Source: Prochilodus magdalenae
Taxonomy: Eukaryota > Chordata > Actinopteri > Characiformes > Prochilodontidae
Assembly (NCBI GenBank): GCA_024036415.1
Contig: JAMWET010000129.1
Span: 248,001 to 312,000 of the forward strand
DNA length: 64,000 bases
Reading direction: 5' to 3'
Below are positions 58,629 through 64,000 of the stretch, one piece after another. The translations under genes were made by a program, and so were the position numbers. The notes under the pieces were generated by a model, which saw only the letters and a program-made list of their open reading frames with translations, made no database searches and had not been told where the DNA came from. The number at the start of each line of letters is the position of its first letter. The stretch's first letter is position 1.

Positions 58629-60930
58629 CTGGGTTCAAACACAACAACATATCAGTTTCTATATTTCTTCAACATGACTGCATTCTTAGAACCTGTATGC
58701 TACGGGCAGATACTATATATATGTATATCTGTTAAAACAGCAATGTTCTGGAACACTGTCTACTGGATCATAATGCTCATTGCAACCATGTGAGACAGAT
58801 AGTGAAAGGTGGATACTGTACAGTACACTTTAGAACAGAATGGTAAGGATATTCAATACTACTGTATTTAAAAAAAAAGATGAAAGTCTATGCCTGCTAG
58901 GAACACATTGTTACTGTGGAACATTCCCTCTGCTTTTCTTTGATGGATCTGGACATTAATATCCCCACCAGATGTTCTTGGCCGTTCTCAGTCACGTCTG
59001 TTCCAAAAGCCGTCTTCTTACCAGAACACTGCAAACCTATTATTTCCGGAACGGTGTTTTGGAAGCTCCTTGTTAATGCGGGAGGCAGGAGACGGGGTGG
59101 ATTGGCTATACAAAATCCATCTCCCTAAAAATTCCACAATGGAACTAGGATCCCATACAGAAGTACTGCATGTGTTGCCAATAAACAGCTCTACTGTGGC
59201 AGTGATGAACTTGGACTGACCTTCCAAGGGCCAGAATTTGGATGATACACATTATTAAAGGTGCCCCTAGTGTAGCACAAAACTGGGTGAGGGCAAAACT
59301 GGTGCCAGACCTATTATAGTCTACTGCTTTTGTCCAGTGGTTTAAAGGCATCCTAAACAGGCCCATGCCAGGGGTTAATGAGCGAGGGACGGGTCTGTCT
59401 ACAGCATGTAGACTCTCTTTGTCACATTCCGTGACCCCTTTAAAGATCACTGCACAGAATGACTCAGGGTCTGGGCTACAGTCTGTCTAAAGGCCCTTAA
59501 GACTTTCATCTGAAAAACTGTCATGCAGTATGACTGCACAGACGTTTCATAAACGTCAGTGTTAATAAGTCAGTATGAAAGTTAAAAGTTGAAAAGTGAA
59601 GCCTGCAAAGCTTTAAAGCAGACAATGCTAATTCCGCCTGAGTGAAGGAAAATGAGTTGTTCTTACGAAGTCACTCACAAAACATGGTTTGTATGTCATC
59701 GTGATCTAGGCCAGGCAGAACCTTATCTGTCCTGTGTGTAAAGGACCATGAAGTCAACACATGTGCCTATCACGAGTTTTCTGCTGACAAAATCCCTTGA
59801 GCATGGCCAATACGCCAGCTTTTACAAGTCTCAACCTACTTCTACACCGATAAAACTAATTTCCAAAAACAAACATCATCCCAGACAAAATACATTACAT
59901 CTTTACCCAGCTGGTGAGATCCTTCACAAAACGTGACCTTCAAGCAGACAAAGCAATCACACTAACAATCTAGGGCTAAGTGGGGGTCAAAAAAGTTTTG
60001 ATATGTATACAAGTGCCTTGACTTTGATAAAGATTCCTGAAATAAATGAAAGAAGAACGTGAACAGACCTATTAGACCACCAAAACTGTCACCAGCAGAT
60101 AAACAGTACTGAAAGCTTTCCTCTTTGAGAGACAGGAGACAAGTAAGCTCCACTCTTATCTCAAAAAAACTGGAAAATCAATTAAAGAAGCTGCTGGTGT
60201 TCTCAGATTAGCTAACTGACTAACCAACCCAGGGTCTTGAGCTCAACATGGCTGAGTTTGTTTGTAATTATTCAGGTTGTGAAAAGCAGAAGATGCAAGT
60301 CCTTAAACTGGACTTTGGAGGCGTGGAGAAATATCCATGCAGATTCCTTCCAAAAAGAAGACAAACTGGATGGACAAAGTAAATATGTGTATAGAATAAA
60401 ATGTGCTTGATTATGCTGCTTGATTATGGTACCGATGATGTTTTGTTACTGAATGACTGAAATTCAGTCATTCAAATTCAAGATGTGAGACATCATTGAC
60501 TCCCAACAACTTTACTTTATTGCTATGATGTAAGCGCTGTCCTTTGCTAGGCTCGGGAGGGCCTGCTGCTGAGTATGATGTGTATGGCAGCAGGGTGTGA
60601 GACTGATCCCAATATCACATCATGTTTTCCAAGAAGAAACCAGCAGGGCCTGTCTTGAGGATGGACCTCTTTCAGTGAGTTTCGCCTGCTGTTTCTTCAG
60701 GGAATTTGAGACAAATATGGCATGAAGAAAGCTACATTCATGGACCAATTCACTACTGTTGTTCTACAATCACATCTGTTAGGTGCATTCTAATATATTT
60801 TATCAGGATGGAGAATTAAAACCAAAGGAAGTTGACCTGCAAGTGCAGTATAAATTCAGCATATTATGGGATACCATAAGGACTGTGCAGTAGTCTAAAA
60901 TGTGCAATAATTTTCAGTAGTGATGGAATG
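58629..60930. other. Probable intron of the unidentified minus-strand gene
   Basis: No second coding exon could be fixed. A candidate on the minus strand at 59124-59022 has acceptor TTTTTAG and donor GTAAGA but would join the terminal exon in a frame containing a stop. A 44-codon plus frame at 60248-60382 starts MAEFVCNYSGCEKQK and is cysteine-containing but unassigned. Confidence 0.4.
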
Positions 60931-60990
60931 TCGGTAGGTCGGTAGGTCGGTCGGTCGGTCAGTCGGTCGGACGGTCGGTCGGTAAGTCGA
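60931..60990. repeat. (GGTC)n tetranucleotide microsatellite
   Basis: About 14 units of TCGG with TAGG, CAGT and GACG variants, ending in GATA units. Each unit contains a CpG, which is unusual for a microsatellite in methylated vertebrate DNA. Confidence 0.95.
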
Positions 60991-61148
60991 TAAATAGATA
61001 AACCTAAAGTATTCTACACAAGAAATTGTTGATGATAGTTCCCAGCAGACAAAAAAATAAATGTGGAGCTGCACCTTTTTACAAGTCATGTTCTTGGTTC
61101 AAGTAAAAAGGATGAATCAAAGCTGTATGTCAACTTATATGGCCCAAC

Positions 61149-61360
61149 TACATTTACAATATTTAGCTGACGCTCTTATCCTGAGTGACTTACAAGGTTA
61201 ATCATATTACACGTTGGCCAATGTAGTGTTAGGAGTCTTGCCTAAGGACTCCTATTGGTGTAGCACAGCATAGTCACCCAGACCGGGATTTGAACCCCAG
61301 CTTCCCACATATGGCAGTGACTCTCTGGCAGGTAGTGGTGTTGTCCACTGAGGTACACCA
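61149..61360 (-). mobile_element. tRNA-derived SINE, full-length-like
   Basis: On the minus strand it begins TGGTGTACCTCAGTGGACAA (A-box region). A B-box GGTTCAAATCC follows at 61296-61286, then AATAGGAGTCCTTAGGCAAG. It ends GTAAGTCACTCAGGATAAG AGCGTCAGCTAAATA, the common teleost SINE tail. It is well preserved relative to the copy at 29.7 kb. Confidence 0.82.
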
Positions 61361-63544
61361 ATCACTTGAGCTACAATTTTTATGTTGTTGTGGTACAACA
61401 GCTAAATCTGAATAGGCAAAACAATGTGTGCATGTATGAATACAAGTCTAAGCACAGTTTCAGAGCAGCCTAACAATATTTAGTTTGAGCATTCAAGTGC
61501 ATATGATTCCCTACACACTAGCCAGCCACAGACATCAACAGATGTTATCTGAATCTGATATGGCAAATCTATACTATAAATCTATAAAAAAAACAAGCTC
61601 CTGGCAGTGGTCGCTTCTCAGAGTTGCCCGTTTATGTTTTACAGTTCCCTCTATCCAATGCTATAACATGAAAATAGTTTGCCTTAGCCTTATATCAGAA
61701 TCTAGGACCCACCTCATTATTTATTTTGTTGGTGTGTTTTCTTTTTGACAATTCCTACACATGATATTGTGGCTTATAATAATAACATGTACTGGCCTTC
61801 TAGCAAACTGCAGACTTTCTATAACTGAGTAGCACTGCAAATCAGAAGCTATAACCATCCTTGAGTTATTTGTTTATTCAAATTTTCCATTCTACCTTAA
61901 ATTTACATAACTGCAACCGAAGTGTTTCCAAATATGAGCCTGCACTGTCATCTAATCATTTCAAAATGTTTGACTGATCGACCATTCAAGGCAGGCTTAC
62001 CTAACCAATACTGTATTTTTTCAAAGTTCAGAGAGCTGCATAGGTTTTTATGTTTGTAGTTATCACTGATCATGTATTCTGTTAAATACAACTCTAAAAA
62101 CATTCCTGAAATCCTGTATTGTATAGCATGAAAGTTAAAATACACATCATAACATCCTACATTTAATTTTAGTTAATAGTTAATAAGATCAGCACGTTAC
62201 CCAACACCCCACAAATACTAGCAAATATTGCACAGGGAATAACACAACTCCTAAACATGCTACGCTTTGTAGGTTTAAATTCTGTTACTGTCCCTCGTTG
62301 TGTTTCTGATAAGGTGACTTAGTCATTACATTCATCTTCAATATGCAAAAACAACACAAGCGCTGAGCTTACAGAGAATAATAACTTGACCATGCAGTCA
62401 AGTTTACAAGATTTCCAGGAAGGTCTGTAACTGATTGTTCACTTGCTACTGTTTACAAAGCATTAAGCCACTGTGTGTGAGACTGACTTTCATTACTGGT
62501 ATGAAAGGCTTTGTCATGCTCTGCAGGGGGTGGGGAATGTGTCAACTGTAAAACATCTGGACCCTGATTGGACCTTATTCCCTTACAAAACTGGAAAGAA
62601 TTGCTTTAACAGTTCAAAAATCCCAACCATCCAGTTTACCCGTGCCACTCCTGAACTCCCCAGCAGAGCTCAGAAATACCCCCTGCAGAGCACGTCTTCT
62701 CAAGAACACTCTCAGTTAGGCCTTGATCTGCCTATTATTAGCCATCCCCGTTGTTGACGAAACAAGTGCACTGCCCTGTGCTACTTCTTGGCATCGGTCA
62801 GTTTTTTTTGTACAATAAAACACCACAGCTCAGTTTATCATACTATTATTGTACCCACCGAGTCAATGAGCTGTTGTGTCCAATCATTTAATAATAATTA
62901 TTTTATCCACAAACAATATATTTATTTATATATATATATATATATATAAGAGCCGAAAAGTGGGGCAATTCACACGAGGTCACCTTGTTACAACCAAACA
63001 AACAGCATTCTTTAACCCTGATAGTGCAGCTAGTCTGTGCATGAACAGGCATCTTCTATTTATGCAAAATCAAAAGCTAGCAGCATGCCTCAAACGGAGA
63101 AAGAACTGAGTTTGTTTTGGCTCAAAAGATGTGTTTTTGCATTAACATGCTGTTTGCATTTGAGATATACTACCAGCTTAAATGCCAAGATGCACTAATT
63201 GAATAGCTGGTTAAGCATTGTTGCTAATAAGAGAAGGAAACTCTTAGGCTCCAACTAGCAGAAGGCTAAAGGGGTAAAACATCCTCACTGTTAGAAACAA
63301 CTAGTTTTATGAACCAACTATTAATTTAATGTTACCAAGCTGTCAAAGGATTTATAAACCCTAATTAGCCATAGGCCTACCTACTTCATTAATTCAGTGG
63401 ACCCTTGCCAGTTAAATGATATGTTTTGTGGGTTTAACCTTTAGTCTCATAACCGCACAATTTACAGTACCATTTAAAAGTTTCGAATCACTTGTCATAT
63501 TAATAATTGCATAGTTTATGTTTTGGCTGGTCAACAGGCCTGTA
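61361..63544. other. Non-coding DNA, no gene seen
   Basis: Includes a short (AT)n at 62926-62948. A Tc1-like terminus word, TACAGTACCATTTAAAAGTT, lies at 63464-63483. No coding exon on either strand was recognised, although introns of the unidentified minus-strand gene may run here. Confidence 0.45.
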
Positions 63545-63700
63545 GCACATTTCCAAAATTGTTGGGACAGGGCAATTTAGTGCTAGTAATGAGGTAAAAC
63601 AAAACTAAACAAACAAACAAAATGATTTCAAACAGGTGCTGTCAACATGAGAAGGTGGTTGTGATTTGGTACAAAAGCAGTCATTGTTCAGTTAATCCAT
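63545..63700. mobile_element. Tc1/mariner-like remnant
   Basis: CACATTTCCAAAATTGTTGGGACAGG resembles the family terminus. AACAAAATGATTTCAAACAGGTGCTGTCAACATGAG and TTTGGTACAAAAGCAGTCA follow in the order seen in common fish mariner-like copies. The element is truncated, with no transposase. Confidence 0.55.
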
Positions 63701-64000
63701 GCTTTTTTGCACTTTTTTCAAGGGTTGCAGTTTGTGACCTACAACCACAGGACATTGCAAGAGCCTGTTGCCACAAATGTCTCTCACACTACCCCTCTTA
63801 CACATTACACTTATTAACAACCACCTGGGACACCATAGCAATGGCCTGCCAATACCTCAGCGACAACCTGGTGTAACACAGAAACAAGTCAATCAAATAT
63901 TAGAGAAGTCATTAATGTGTTGACAATATAAATAAATGTATGACAATAGAAAAGAGCATTAGTCCCATCTAAACATTCCAGTTATGTACTGTAATGGAAA
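63701..64000. other. Non-coding DNA at the right edge
   Basis: An 84-codon frame at 63622-63876 partly overlaps the remnant and shows no domain. Nothing else recognised. Confidence 0.4.

Noticed and set aside
58897..59124. Candidate penultimate exon of the unidentified minus-strand gene
   Set aside because: It has an acceptor-like TTTTTAG and a GTAAGA donor at 59021. However, the only frame that would join the terminal exon in register reads TAG within the first 20 bases.
1..64000. CRISPR arrays, operons, phage or bacterial systems
   Set aside because: The sequence is a vertebrate nuclear region with spliced genes and eukaryotic repeats. No spaced direct-repeat arrays or prokaryotic gene clusters are present.

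Overview
This is a vertebrate nuclear window, almost certainly from a teleost fish. It is AT-rich and has intron-split genes, CpG-rich promoters and long dinucleotide microsatellites. It also carries many decayed Tc1/mariner-like transposons, hAT-type MITEs, tRNA-derived SINEs, a LINE 3' fragment and a solo LTR, all typical of fish. I cannot name the species. Most of the 64 kb is non-coding.

Three protein-coding loci can be supported. (1) At the left end, on the minus strand, is the first coding exon of an OATP-family organic anion transporter, best matched to SLCO3A1 (4094-4240). It has a CpG-rich promoter upstream, and positions 1-4093 are the start of its first intron. (2) Near the right end, on the plus strand, is a complete four-exon small GTPase gene (55147-56157, 201 residues) of the RERG/RERGL branch of the Ras family, with an eroded G3 motif. 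(3) Just downstream, on the minus strand, is a terminal coding exon (58362-58628, 88 residues plus stop) of a gene I do not recognise. It is tail-to-tail with the GTPase gene, and its upstream exons were not found.

Between the two divergent promoters (about 4.2 kb and 55.1 kb) lie about 51 kb without a convincing gene. This interval holds a recognisable Tc1-like element with a broken transposase (13.4-14.8 kb) and other Tc1-like remnants at 8.7, 30.4, 36.5/38.3, 50.7 and 52.4 kb. It also holds a LINE fragment between two halves of a Tc1-like element (36.8-37.4 kb), a 633-bp solo LTR with a perfect 5-bp target duplication (47.8-48.4 kb), several MITEs and SINEs, a roughly 900-bp pyrimidine tract (24.7-25.6 kb) and a long poly-G tract (44.8 kb). 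A short CpG-dense segment with a TATA-like and a CCAAT-like box stands out at 24.25-24.54 kb. The rest is unique-looking AT-rich DNA in which regulatory elements may lie.

The genes do not form a pathway: slco3a1 encodes a membrane transporter and the RERG-like gene a signalling-type GTPase. I found no clear new multi-gene system. The best leads are the unidentified C-terminal exon, the atypical GTPase, the isolated promoter-like island beside the pyrimidine tract, and the solo LTR with triplicated 42-bp repeats.
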